DNA of 64,000 nucleotides from Streptomyces spiroverticillatus (GTDB lineage: Bacteria > Actinomycetota > Actinomycetes > Streptomycetales > Streptomycetaceae). The notes under the pieces were generated by a model. The model ran no database searches. It was not told where the DNA came from and saw only the letters and a list, made by a program, of their open reading frames with translations. This document shows positions 55,336-64,000 of the stretch, one piece after another; the first letter of the stretch is position 1, and each line of letters begins with the position of its first letter. Location: positions 233,322 to 297,321 of the forward strand of contig BMUX01000011.1 of assembly GCA_014650415.1 (NCBI GenBank), read 5' to 3'. The translations under genes were made by a program, and so were the position numbers.

Positions 55336-55704
55336 ATGGCAGTCCAGAAGGTCAACGGAGTCGCGCTGGCGCAACTCCAGACGGAACTGAGCCAGAACTT
55401 CCAGAGCGTGAAGGGCCAACTCCACGCGCTGCACGCCACGATCGACGCCCTGGAAGGGCAGTGGAAGGGAATCGGAGCGGGCGCCTTCAACACCAAACAG
55501 GCCCAGATCAACCAGAACATGGTCCGGATCGGCAAGCTCCTCCTGAAATTCCAGGAGGCGATCGAGGCGGCCCGCACGATCTCGGGCAACACGGAGGACG
55601 ACGTCCTGGCCGCCATGCGCGGAATCGACGTAACCCCCGGCTACCAGGGCGGCGGCACCCCGTCCCCCGCCACCACACCCCCCTCCTCCTTCTCCCGCTA
55701 CTAA
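55336..55704 (+). CDS. esxB: WXG100 protein EsxB
   Basis: A 122-residue WXG100 protein: two long helices around the WKG turn (GQWKGIGAGAFNTKQAQI). A flexible Gly/Pro/Ser tail of about 25 residues (GGGTPSPATTPPSSFSRY) follows. It should pair with the EsxA-like protein encoded 45 bases downstream. GAGGAG precedes ATG 55336. The esxB/esxA names follow the gene order reported for Streptomyces; which is which cannot be proved from sequence alone. Confidence 0.88.
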   Translation: MAVQKVNGVALAQLQTELSQNFQSVKGQLHALHATIDALEGQWKGIGAGAFNTKQAQINQNMVRIGKLLLKFQEAIEAARTISGNTEDDVLAAMRGIDVTPGYQGGGTPSPATTPPSSFSRY

Positions 55705-55749
55705 CCCCACTCACCCCACCCACCCCACCAACCCCCCCAGGAGCCCCCC

Positions 55750-56049
55750 ATGTCCCCCAACGACGGCACCATGCTGGTCACTTACGCAGCCCTGGACGAC
55801 GCGGCCCGCACGATCAAGGCCCAGGCGGACCGCCTCGACCAGAACCTCGAAGCCATCAAGACCAAGATCGCCTCCGTCTCCGAACTCTGGGCCGGCGACG
55901 CCCGCGAGGCCTACAACATGGCCCAGGCCCAGTGGGACCGCGACGCCAAGGCCATCCACACCTCCCTCCTCCAGATCTCCCGCGCAGTCCAGAACGCCGC
56001 CCCCGCCTACCGCGAGGGCGACCGCAGGGCGGCCCAGGGCTTCATGTAG
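55750..56049 (+). CDS. esxA: WXG100 protein EsxA
   Basis: A 99-residue WXG100 protein: helix 1, the WAG turn (SELWAGDAREAYNMAQ) and helix 2. Its end has the type VII export signal YxxxD (YREGD) before the last residues. The heterodimer with EsxB would be exported through EccC, and in Streptomyces it is linked to normal sporulation. A terminator closes the operon. Confidence 0.9.
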   Translation: MSPNDGTMLVTYAALDDAARTIKAQADRLDQNLEAIKTKIASVSELWAGDAREAYNMAQAQWDRDAKAIHTSLLQISRAVQNAAPAYREGDRRAAQGFM

Positions 56050-56062
56050 CCCACGCGCCACT

Positions 56063-56093
56063 GCGGCCCCCGACGCACATCGCCGGGGGCCGC
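56063..56093. terminator. Bidirectional terminator after esxA
   Basis: GCGGCCCCCG and CGGGGGCCGC form a 10-bp perfect stem between convergent operons. Confidence 0.85.
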
Positions 56094-56103
56094 ACCCACG
56101 CCC

Positions 56104-56679
56104 TCAACCCGCCTGCACGGCACCCTTCGCATTGCACTGCGCCGACCGCCCCACCGCTCGCGCGTATTCAGCGGTGAGTCGCTGCATGGCTTGCTCGTTC
56201 TCCGGGCCGGTGTGCAGCGCGAACACGACGGCGAAGAGCTGCCCCGGCTGGCTGCGCCATGCCTTGTCCGGACGCGGACAGGAAATCTTGCTCACGCCCC
56301 CCTCCTCCGAATAGGAGTGGGAACCGTCCCGGGCAACGTGCTTCCGCACGTCGATGCCCGGCCAACTGGGATACATCTGGGCGATGTCCGTTCCGGGGCC
56401 GGCCCACTCCGTGGCCAGGGACAAAGCCCTCTTGCCGTCGACGCTGACGTTGCACCGCCGCAACCCGATCCCACCGGTTTCCGCGAGCCCGACACGGACC
56501 TGCTTCCCCACGGGAAGGAACGGTTCGAGCAACGAAGCGGGGACGGGGGTGCCGCACACTTCTTGGGGTGCCGCGTACTCCCGCTTCTGTTCCCTTCCTG
56601 CGCACCCAGTCACAGCAACGGCCGACAAGGTTCCGACGAGAACCAGGCGGGTCAAGGAGCGCCTCATGGTCTTGTGCAT
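56104..56679 (-). CDS. Lipoprotein at the end of the eccC operon
   Basis: A 191-residue lipoprotein: RRSLTRLVLVGTLSAVAVTG followed by the lipobox Cys. The mature domain has four further Cys (EVCGTP, RRCNVS, ISCPRP, QCNAKG) that could make two disulfides, a pattern like actinobacterial DUF3558 lipoproteins. ATG 56679 is chosen with GAAGG eight bases before. It lies ten bases after the large effector-like gene and could be a surface partner or a protective protein for it; both are guesses. Confidence 0.78.
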   Translation of the reverse strand: MHKTMRRSLTRLVLVGTLSAVAVTGCAGREQKREYAAPQEVCGTPVPASLLEPFLPVGKQVRVGLAETGGIGLRRCNVSVDGKRALSLATEWAGPGTDIAQMYPSWPGIDVRKHVARDGSHSYSEEGGVSKISCPRPDKAWRSQPGQLFAVVFALHTGPENEQAMQRLTAEYARAVGRSAQCNAKGAVQAG

Positions 56680-56689
56680 GCGAAAGCCT

Positions 56690-58957
56690 TCAGGGTGAGA
56701 TTTCGGTGGTGAGGTCATCGGCCAGTTCCGACGTATTTCCCTGTGCGCTCAGGAGGCCCCTCTTGGAGCCGTCCCGAGCCCAGTCAGCGGGCACGCCGAC
56801 GGTTTCTGGACGATGGTTCTCCACCGCCTTCTTGGCGGCCTCCTGGGCCACACCGATGGTGGCGTCGCAATCACTCTCCCAGATCTCCCCGGACGCCGTT
56901 CCGGCAGACTTCAGTTTTTCCGGCTCGAATTGTTGGCCCAGGTACTCGATGACGACGCCCGTGACAGCGGATGCCCCTCCGCCCGCCAGCGCCCCGCCAA
57001 CAGGCGACGCGATGAAGGTGGCTCCGACGCCGATGGCAGCCCCTACTGTTCCGGACACAGCGGTTTTCCCGATGCTCAGCGCATCGTTGAAGTCCTTGTC
57101 GGATTCCCGTGCCGGGCCGAGAATCGCCTCCTGGCGCCCCTGGGACAAGGTGCCGCCGACTTCTCCCATGGTGTTCGTGATGGCATCAATGGTTTCCGAA
57201 GGGGGGTACGGGTAGCGCAAAGCCTCCGGTGTATTCGGGTCGAGGTGGTAGTCCATCAGGCTAGCCATGTAGATCTTGTGCCCGATGTTCAATTCGGCAT
57301 TTCCTTCGGGAGTCCCGCCCAGATGGAACAGAAACCGAGTCGAGGCCTGGTGGGTCAAATCGGCCGCCGAGCCTGTCACGGGATAGAGCCGGAGCGTGCT
57401 CCCTTGCTTGTCGTCCGACAAAGCCCGGCTGATGTCCGGCAAATACTCGACCGCCGCCCTCCCCATGCTGTCCGCCATGTACGGCCGATCCGTAAGCCTC
57501 TTGCCGTCCTCCGCGATGGACGCGACCACCGACTCCATCAGCCGCGCCTGCCCCTCCGTGTGCGCCAGGACGCGATCCCCCAGAGGCTCACCCGCCACCC
57601 TCCCAGTGACAGCCGCCTCCACCGCACAAGCCATGAAATCCGGCCCCGCGAAACTCTCCCTCCCATCCCGGTGGTGCGTCACCGGCCAATCCCGCTCATT
57701 GAACAAATACTGGAAATTGCTCAGCCCCACCTTCCCCTTCTCCTCATCCCCGTCCTCCCAGAACTCGTGATCCTCCTCCTTCGTCACGAACGACCCGTTG
57801 AAGAACTCCGTCGCCGCCTCCGGACTCTTCGACAGCGCCTGCATGAACCCCGTCATCGGGTCGTGCCCCGCATCCGTCCCGCTGCGGTTCAGCGGCAGCG
57901 AGTCGTCCCAGATGTCCTCCGCCGACTCCCTCCCGTTCTCCCCGAGTTCCTTCTCCACGCGGATCAGCTCCGCCCCGTACTCCTTGAGGAACTCGTTGTC
58001 GTACTGGCCCCACCGCATCAGGTTGCTCATCACCTGGAAGCCGAGCGCCTCCCGCCGCCCCGCCCCGATCGGCACGTCGCCCAGCGCGATCATGTCCCGC
58101 TCCCACGCCCGCATCTGCGGACTGTCGGAGCGGGTCGCCTCCGCCAGCGTCAGGCCCAGGTACTTCTGCAACTCGTGGTCGTCCTCGAAGCGCGCCCGGT
58201 CCGCCCAGAAGTCCAGCGCCCCCCGCGCCCCCGCCCCCACCGCGAGCCGCTCCGCGAAGAGCGGGTCGCCGGCGTACTTCTTCAGCCCGGCCCGCAGTGC
58301 CTCCAGCTCCTCCGGCCCCGCCCCGTGCCCCTTGCGCAGGATCGCCGCCATCGCGTCCGCCTGGCGCAGCGCCCCCGCCGCCGCGTCCCGGTCCCGGTAC
58401 GCCGCCCCCGACGCGAAGCCCCGTTCCGCCTGCGCCACCAGTGCCCGCAGCACCCGGTCCGCCGACGTGTCGCTCTCCGTCGCCGCGTTGAGGATGCGCT
58501 GCAACTCGTCCCGCAGCGCCGCGACGTCCCGCGCCTCCGCCTTCTCCCGCGTCGCCTTCTGCGCCGCGGTCTCGCCCGGCGTGCACGGCGCGTTCGCCAA
58601 CACCTTGAAGCCGCCCCCGGCGACCCCCACCACCTGCAGGTGCTTCGCCTCGCCCCGCTCGATGGCCCGCCTCAACTCCCCACGCTGGCGCACCAGTTCG
58701 TCCCGCGTGTCCCGCAGTACGTTGTGGATGCTCGTCGCCTGCGTACGCGCGTCCCCGAACTCACCCGCCGTGTTGCGTACGAACTCCCGCGTCACCCGCG
58801 CCATCTCACCCGCCCACTGCGCCCGCTCGGCCCGCCCCCGCAACCCGTCCCTGGCCTCCTGCTCCAGCACCTTCAACCGCCCGATCACGAGCCCCCACTC
58901 CCGCACCGCCGCGTCCAGCGCGGCGAAGTTCCCGTGCCGCAGGGCCTCCAGCTTCAC
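56690..58957 (-). CDS. Large DUF6571-like protein, candidate type VII effector
   Basis: A 755-residue protein without signal peptide. The first 130 residues are helical (RHGNFAALDAAVREWGLVIG, then TREFVRNTAGEFGDARTQAT), like WXG/LXG-type domains. The middle (DPMTGFMQALSKSPEAATEF, NFQYLFNERDWP) resembles the DUF6571 proteins of actinobacteria. Near the end a Gly/Ala-rich hydrophobic stretch (AVSGTVGAAIGVGATFIASP, then VGGALAGGGASAVTG) could enter membranes. GTG 58957 overlaps the upstream stop by four bases. Secretion by EccC is inferred from operon position. Confidence 0.72.
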   Translation of the reverse strand: MKLEALRHGNFAALDAAVREWGLVIGRLKVLEQEARDGLRGRAERAQWAGEMARVTREFVRNTAGEFGDARTQATSIHNVLRDTRDELVRQRGELRRAIERGEAKHLQVVGVAGGGFKVLANAPCTPGETAAQKATREKAEARDVAALRDELQRILNAATESDTSADRVLRALVAQAERGFASGAAYRDRDAAAGALRQADAMAAILRKGHGAGPEELEALRAGLKKYAGDPLFAERLAVGAGARGALDFWADRARFEDDHELQKYLGLTLAEATRSDSPQMRAWERDMIALGDVPIGAGRREALGFQVMSNLMRWGQYDNEFLKEYGAELIRVEKELGENGRESAEDIWDDSLPLNRSGTDAGHDPMTGFMQALSKSPEAATEFFNGSFVTKEEDHEFWEDGDEEKGKVGLSNFQYLFNERDWPVTHHRDGRESFAGPDFMACAVEAAVTGRVAGEPLGDRVLAHTEGQARLMESVVASIAEDGKRLTDRPYMADSMGRAAVEYLPDISRALSDDKQGSTLRLYPVTGSAADLTHQASTRFLFHLGGTPEGNAELNIGHKIYMASLMDYHLDPNTPEALRYPYPPSETIDAITNTMGEVGGTLSQGRQEAILGPARESDKDFNDALSIGKTAVSGTVGAAIGVGATFIASPVGGALAGGGASAVTGVVIEYLGQQFEPEKLKSAGTASGEIWESDCDATIGVAQEAAKKAVENHRPETVGVPADWARDGSKRGLLSAQGNTSELADDLTTEISP

Positions 58958-59394
58958 CGGCGTCGCTCCGTCTGCTGGTCGAAGGCGGCGTCGAGCTGCG
59001 CGATGCCGCTGATGGTGCGCACCACGTGGTGCTCGTCGCTCCGGTGGATCTTGTGCGCGGAGTCGAGGCCGTTCGAGATGTGCCCGCACGCGTCCGCCAG
59101 TGACCGCACCTGCTGCCCCCACCGCTCCTGCACCCGCCGCAACGCACCCCCGAGCGCGAACTCCTGCCCGGTCAGGTCCCGCGCCGCCGCCTCCGTCGCC
59201 GCGATCGGCCCGCGCCCCTCCTTCCCCACCCGCTGACACAGCCGGAACGCCTGCGCCCCGATCGCCGCCAGGGCCGCAGGGTCGTACACCAGATCCTTCT
59301 CCCGGCCCCCGCCAGGGGCCGAGTTCAACCGCATCCCCCCACTCCCGGGCCCCGCGACCTCACCCTTGATCCGCTCCCACTCGTCCCACGCCAT
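58954..59394 (-). CDS. Small helical partner protein (WXG100-like)
   Basis: A 146-residue protein starting MAWDEWERIKGEV, with later helices (LAAIGAQAFRLCQRVGKEGR, LRRVQERWGQQVRSLADACG). The size and helical hairpin resemble WXG100 or LXG-associated partners, but no strict WXG is seen. Its ATG shares one base with the eccC stop and its own stop overlaps the DUF6571-like start, so the three are translated together. It probably guides the large protein to EccC; inferred. Confidence 0.75.
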   Translation of the reverse strand: MAWDEWERIKGEVAGPGSGGMRLNSAPGGGREKDLVYDPAALAAIGAQAFRLCQRVGKEGRGPIAATEAAARDLTGQEFALGGALRRVQERWGQQVRSLADACGHISNGLDSAHKIHRSDEHHVVRTISGIAQLDAAFDQQTERRR

Positions 59395-62300
59395 CAGCGA
59401 CCCTCCGTCTCCGTCCGGCCCACAGATCCTGCTCGGCCCTCGACCCCCACCAACCCCGTCTGCACCAACGACACCCCCCTCCGCCGGGACACCGCCACCC
59501 CCCGCCCCACCGGCAGCACCCGCGGCCTTACACCCCCGAACACATCCCCCTCACCCGGATCGCCGGACAGCACCACCCCCTGCGCCCCCAGCTCCACCAT
59601 CCGCTGCACGAAGGGCTCGTACGCCGCCCTGCTCGCCCCCGCCGTGTTCCGCGCCAGCACGAACCGCACGCCCACGTCCCGCGCGAACGGCAGCAGCTCC
59701 ACCAGCGGGGCCAGCGGATTGCCGCTGGACGTCGACACCAGGTCGTAGTCGTCCACCACCACGAACACCGTCGGCCCCTCCCACCAGCTCCGCTCCCGCA
59801 GCTCCCGCGCCGTCACGTCCGCCGACGGGGCACGCCTGCGCATCAGCTCCGCCAACGCCTCCACGTGGTGGTCCATCGAGTGCGACATCGGCACGTACTC
59901 CGCGAGATGCGACGGGGGAGTGGCGTCGAGCAGCCCGCGCCGGTTGTCGATGACGAAGAACTTGCACTCCTCGCCCGCGTACCGCTCGCTCAACTGCCCG
60001 ATCAGCAGCCGCAGCAGATTCGTCTTCCCCGACTCGCTCTCCCCGAAGACCAGGAAGAACGGATCCCGCTCGAAGTCCGCGAACACCGGCTCCAACCGGT
60101 CCTCGTCCACCGCGAACGCCACCCCGTCCCCGGGCCGCTCCCCACCGCCGGGCAGCTCCCGCGCGGGCAGTTCCCTGGGCAGCAGCCGTACGGGAGGAGC
60201 TCCCGGCACATCCGCCCACCGCTCCCGGACCTCCCGTACGAGCGACGCCGTGGCCTCCGCAAGACCCTCCGCCGACCCGACCCCGTCACAGCGCGGCACC
60301 GCCCCCATGAAGTGCAGCTTCTCCGGGGTCAGACCGCGCCCCGGCACCCCGGTCGGCACCTGCGCCGCAGCCCTGCGGTCCAGCTCGGAGTCCATGACGT
60401 CGCCGAGCCGCAGCTCCAGCCGGTTCATCAGGAGGTCCTTGAGCTGGGCCCGTACCTCCATCGACCGCGAAGCGGCCACCACGACATGCACCCCGTACCC
60501 GAGCCCGCGCGCCGCGATGTCCACGACCACCGGCTCCAACGCCTCATACTCCGTACGGAAGTTGCCCCAGCCGTCCACCACCAGAAAGACGTCACCCCAC
60601 GGCTGCGCGGCAGCCGCCCCCTCCCCGCGCGCCCGCAACGCCCGGTACGTCGCCACGGAGTCGATGCCCTGCGCCCGGAAGAACTCCTCCCGGTCCGCCA
60701 GCACCCCGTGCACCTCCGCGACCGTCCGCCGCACCCGCTCCGGATCGAGCCGCGACGCGACACCCCCGACGTGCGGCAGCCCGGCGACCGCCGCCAGAGC
60801 ACCCCCGCCGAAGTCCAGCCCGTAGAACTGCACATCCCGCGGCGAGTGCGTCCACGCGAACGCCGCCACCAGCGTCCGCAGCAAGGTCGACTTCCCGGAC
60901 TGCGGCCCGCCGACGATCTGCATGTGCCCACCGGCACCCGAGAAGTCCCGCACCAACACGTCCCGCCGCTGCTCGTACGGCTTGTCGACATACCCCAGGG
61001 GCACGCTCAGCGCCCCATACATCCCATCCGCCCCCAGCCCGTCCAGCGCCGGCGGGCAGTCCAGCGGCGGCAGCCACACCCGGTGCGCCTCCGGCCCCTG
61101 CCCCTCCAGCCGCCGCACCACCGCGTCCAGCACGGACTCGCCCAGAGCTTCGTCCTCGCCGTCCTCGGGCGAGCGGGCGGGGGAGGGGATCATGCCGTAC
61201 GTCTCCTCCGCCCCCGGCAAAGCCCCGAGTTCCGCCCCCGGAGCCGACTCGGCAGCCCCCCACTCCACCCCCTCCACCCACCCCGCCGTGAACCGCACCG
61301 GCCCCCGCCGCACCCCCGGCTCCGCCCCTGCCCCCGCGTCCCCTGCCCCCGCGCCACTGCGGTACGGCCCCGAAACGTACGCGGCCTTGAACCGCACCAG
61401 CTCGTCCGTCCCGTGCTTCAGATACCCCGATCCCGGCACGTTCGGCAGCTGGTACGCGTCCGGCACCCCCAGCGCCGCCCGCGACTCCGCCGCCGAGAAG
61501 GTCCGCAGCCCCACCCGGTACGACAGGTACGTCTCCAGCCCCCGCAGCCGCCCCTCCTCCAACCGCTGCGAGGCCAGCAGCAGATGCACCCCGAGTGACC
61601 GCCCGATCCGCCCGATCTGCACGAACATCTCGATGAAGTCCGGCATCGCGGTCAGCAGCTCACTGAACTCGTCGATCACCAGCACCAGCGACGGAATCGG
61701 GGCCAACGCCACGCCGCCCGTCCGCACCCCCGCCGCCCGCGCCCGCTCGTAGTCGTGCACGTTCGCGAAATTGCCCGTGTCCCGCAGCAGCTCCTGCCGC
61801 CGGTTCAGCTCGCCCCGGATCGAGTCGCCCATCCGGTCCACCAGCGACAGATCGTCCGCCAGATTGGTGATCACCGCCGCCACGTGCGGCAACCGCGCCA
61901 TCCCCGCGAACGTCGCCCCGCCCTTGAAGTCCGCCAGCACAAAATTCAGCGTCTCCGACGAATGCGTCACCGCCAGCCCCAGCACCAGCGTCCGCAACAG
62001 CTCCGACTTGCCCGACCCGGTCGCCCCGACACACAGCCCGTGCGGCCCCATCCCCTCCTGCGCCGCCTCCTTCAGATCCAGGAGTACGGGAGCACCGTCC
62101 TCCCCGACCCCGATCGGCACCCGCAACCGGTCCGCCCGCGGCCTGGCCCGCCAGGTCCGCGCGACCTCCACCTCCCCGGCGTCCCCCAGCTCCAGCAGAT
62201 CCGTGAACTCCAGCTCCGCCAACAGCGGTTCACCCTCGTCCACCCCCACCGGCGCCCGCAGCGGCGCGAGCTGCCGGGCCAGCGCCTCCGCCGCCGCGAC

Positions 62301-63467
62301 CCCGAGGGCGTCCGGCACGCCTTCGTACGCGACCGTGCCCCGGTCCCGCCCCGACTCCAGCCGCAGCGCCCCCTCCCGCACCACCACCGACAACGCACCC
62401 CGCGCGTCCCCGTCCCCCAGCTCCCCGGGCACGACCTCGACCACGGTCACCCCCTGCAAGCCGTCCGCCCCCGCCAGCACACACCCCGGCACAGCCGTCA
62501 CACCATCGAGTACGACCACCACATGCGGCCTCTCCACCAGCGGCGCCCCGTCCGCCCGGAAGCGGGGCCGCTCCTCCAGCACCCCGCCGAGCAGCTCCTC
62601 CACCTCCCGTACCCCACCGGCCACCAGCCGCCGGCACCCGGCCCCGTCCTCGGCGACCGCCCCGTCCCGCACCTGCGCGTGCGGCAGCCACTTCACCCAG
62701 TCCCACTCCCGGGCCTCCCGCTCACCCGCCGCAACCGCGACCACCAGGTCGGCGGGGGAGTGCAACGCCGCCAACTGCCCGACCACGGAACGCACTTCAT
62801 CCCGTACGCACTCCTCCTCCCCGCTCACCGTCACGTGGTAGAAGGCCCGCAGCGACACCGCCATCGGCAGCTCGTCCACCGTGCTGTGCACCGCCAGAAA
62901 CCGCCGCAACGCCCCCGCCGTCAACGGCTCCAGCTCGTCGACGGGCGCGGTCTCGGGTGCCACCAGGGGAGTGGCCAGCGCCTGACTCCCCAACCCCACC
63001 CGCACCTGTACGAAATCGGAGTCGCCCGCCCTCCGCTCCCACACCCGGCTCCCCTCGGCCACGAGCGCCCACAACTGCTCCGGCGCCGGATGCACGAACA
63101 ACTGCACGTCCCGCTGCGTCCGCGCGATCTTCCGCGCGGCCCGCCGCACCTGCGCGAGATGCTTCAGGTAGTCCCGCCGCAGATCCGCCAACTGCCCCTG
63201 ATTGCCCCGCCGGTGACGCACCATCATCGCCACGGCCATGGCCACGGTGGACGCGATCATCAGCCCGCCCATCACCATCATGATCGTCTGCTTGCCAAGA
63301 AACAGAAAGACCACCGACCCGCCCATCCCGACCAGCGGCAGGAGCCGCATCAGCACCCCCTCCTGCTGCCCACGCGGCAACTCGGGCGGCGGCTGCAGCT
63401 GCACCTGCTCGGCCGGGGGGACGGGCGGCATCACCCGAGGCGGACGCTTCACGACGATCTGACCCAC
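59394..63467 (-). CDS. eccC: Type VII secretion FtsK/SpoIIIE ATPase EccC
   Basis: A 1357-residue motor of the secretion complex, with EccCa and EccCb in one chain. Two membrane helices near residues 45-85 (LLPLVGMGGSVVFLFLG, MVMGGLMIASTVAMAVAMMV) precede three ATPase domains with P-loops GATGSGKSELL (about 480), GGPQSGKSTLL (about 854) and GESESGKTNLL (about 1140). The first has a full Walker B (LVLVIDEFSELL). The N-terminus QIVVKRPPR and PELPRGQQEG are family hallmarks. GTG 63467 is chosen from these; GTG 63485 would add six residues. Confidence 0.95.
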   Translation of the reverse strand: MGQIVVKRPPRVMPPVPPAEQVQLQPPPELPRGQQEGVLMRLLPLVGMGGSVVFLFLGKQTIMMVMGGLMIASTVAMAVAMMVRHRRGNQGQLADLRRDYLKHLAQVRRAARKIARTQRDVQLFVHPAPEQLWALVAEGSRVWERRAGDSDFVQVRVGLGSQALATPLVAPETAPVDELEPLTAGALRRFLAVHSTVDELPMAVSLRAFYHVTVSGEEECVRDEVRSVVGQLAALHSPADLVVAVAAGEREAREWDWVKWLPHAQVRDGAVAEDGAGCRRLVAGGVREVEELLGGVLEERPRFRADGAPLVERPHVVVVLDGVTAVPGCVLAGADGLQGVTVVEVVPGELGDGDARGALSVVVREGALRLESGRDRGTVAYEGVPDALGVAAAEALARQLAPLRAPVGVDEGEPLLAELEFTDLLELGDAGEVEVARTWRARPRADRLRVPIGVGEDGAPVLLDLKEAAQEGMGPHGLCVGATGSGKSELLRTLVLGLAVTHSSETLNFVLADFKGGATFAGMARLPHVAAVITNLADDLSLVDRMGDSIRGELNRRQELLRDTGNFANVHDYERARAAGVRTGGVALAPIPSLVLVIDEFSELLTAMPDFIEMFVQIGRIGRSLGVHLLLASQRLEEGRLRGLETYLSYRVGLRTFSAAESRAALGVPDAYQLPNVPGSGYLKHGTDELVRFKAAYVSGPYRSGAGAGDAGAGAEPGVRRGPVRFTAGWVEGVEWGAAESAPGAELGALPGAEETYGMIPSPARSPEDGEDEALGESVLDAVVRRLEGQGPEAHRVWLPPLDCPPALDGLGADGMYGALSVPLGYVDKPYEQRRDVLVRDFSGAGGHMQIVGGPQSGKSTLLRTLVAAFAWTHSPRDVQFYGLDFGGGALAAVAGLPHVGGVASRLDPERVRRTVAEVHGVLADREEFFRAQGIDSVATYRALRARGEGAAAAQPWGDVFLVVDGWGNFRTEYEALEPVVVDIAARGLGYGVHVVVAASRSMEVRAQLKDLLMNRLELRLGDVMDSELDRRAAAQVPTGVPGRGLTPEKLHFMGAVPRCDGVGSAEGLAEATASLVREVRERWADVPGAPPVRLLPRELPARELPGGGERPGDGVAFAVDEDRLEPVFADFERDPFFLVFGESESGKTNLLRLLIGQLSERYAGEECKFFVIDNRRGLLDATPPSHLAEYVPMSHSMDHHVEALAELMRRRAPSADVTARELRERSWWEGPTVFVVVDDYDLVSTSSGNPLAPLVELLPFARDVGVRFVLARNTAGASRAAYEPFVQRMVELGAQGVVLSGDPGEGDVFGGVRPRVLPVGRGVAVSRRRGVSLVQTGLVGVEGRAGSVGRTETEGR

Positions 63468-63647
63468 GGTCCCCAATTCCCTCACCGAACAGGCGTGTTA
63501 CCCCAAAACACCCCTCACCGGCGGCGGATCCTACTGCCCCTCGCAGCCCTCCCTGTCCCCTCCGGCCGACCGACCTGCCCTCTCCCCAGCCCTCTCGGGC
63601 GACTTCTCCCCCCTGTCCCCTTGGGCGGCACCCCCTTTCCGCCGAGC

Positions 63648-63725
63648 CCCCTTGGGCGGCGGGGGCGCCCCCCGGGGGCGGGACGGGCGGGCAAGGGGGC
63701 GGTACGCCCGATCCGGGCCCACCCC
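63648..63725. repeat. 78-bp intergenic palindromic element, copy B
   Basis: Nearly identical to 16431-16508, in the same orientation. It lies in a 439-bp gap that is otherwise extremely C-rich on the + strand and holds no other gene that I can support. Confidence 0.75.
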
Positions 63726-63906
63726 CTCCCGGCCCTCTCGCTCCTGGCCCACCCTCACACCGGCCCCCCACCTCGCCCCAGCCCCGCCCCACCTCGCCCC
63801 AGCCCCGACCCGCCTCGCCAGAGCCCCGCACCCTCCCCACCCCCACCCCCGTTGGACCGAACGAGGCATCACCCGACCCGAAGATCCCCCGAAGGAGACC
63901 CTCCCG

Positions 63907-64000
63907 TTGACCCCGTCACCCCCCTCGACCCCAACGACCCCCACCACCCCTCAACCCGCCCCGCCCGCGCCCGGCCACCCCCACCCCCCAACCCCCCTCC
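63907..64000 (+). CDS. Probable start of a further + strand gene (partial)
   Basis: TTG 63907 is preceded by GAAGGAG at a normal spacing and opens a frame of 31 codons (LTPSPPSTPTTPTTPQPAPP and on) that is still open at the end of the window. The Pro/Thr-rich start would suit a cytoplasmic N-terminal extension. Since eccD is the only core ESX gene not seen here, this could be eccD, but nothing diagnostic is included. Confidence 0.45.
   Translation, partial: MTPSPPSTPTTPTTPQPAPPAPGHPHPPTPL

Overview
This window is chromosomal DNA of a Streptomyces or a very close actinomycete. GC content is very high throughout, with G or C in almost every third codon position. GTG and TTG starts are frequent, several promoters look leaderless, and the gene order is the conserved core block that streptomycetes carry around nusA-infB and the type VII secretion genes.

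Layout. (1) 1-6.5 kb: the tail of a PucR-type regulator, an aldehyde dehydrogenase, and a xylose locus (ROK repressor, xylA, xylB) with a shared xylA/xylB control region. (2) 6.8-12.3 kb: an acyl-CoA dehydrogenase, a lipoprotein and a full-length SecA-type ATPase lacking the usual C-terminal zinc tail. (3) 12.4-16.3 kb: dxr, a site-2 protease and ispG, two of the three being steps of the MEP isoprenoid pathway. (4) 16.6-19.8 kb: two GNAT acetyltransferases and proS. (5) 19.9-23.6 kb: a TetR regulator, a six-copy operator-like array and an imine-reductase-like dehydrogenase, followed by a minus-strand operon of a lipoprotein, a DUF4439 protein and a kinase-fold protein with degenerate catalytic residues. 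(6) 23.8-35.7 kb: the translation/ribosome-maturation block rimP-nusA-ylxR-infB-ylxP-rbfA-truB, then a 1164-residue protein combining a dead-looking trypsin-like domain with a STAND-like ATPase region, then ribF. (7) 35.7-44.1 kb: a secreted flavin amine oxidase, a CsbD-like stress protein and a complete dipeptide/oligopeptide ABC transporter whose binding protein has a C-terminal membrane anchor. (8) 44.5 kb to the end: a type VII (ESX/WXG100) secretion cluster. It holds an EspI-like MinD ATPase, the developmental gene bldB (DUF397), an unknown protein, eccE, eccB, mycP, a WXG-type Pro-rich protein, esxB/esxA, then an opposite-strand operon of eccC, a small helical protein, a large DUF6571-like protein and a lipoprotein. 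The last 94 bases probably begin another + strand gene, possibly eccD, which is otherwise missing here.

How it fits together. Most of the window is core metabolism and translation. Its accessory or least understood parts are the SecA paralogue, the degenerate protease/NTPase, the operator array, and the effector-like operon downstream of eccC. EccB, EccC, EccE and MycP form most of the secretion machine; EsxA/EsxB are its small substrates; bldB inside the cluster links it physically to a regulator of development. Intergenic regions carry recurring G+C-rich palindromic repeats. No rRNA, tRNA, CRISPR array or insertion sequence was seen.
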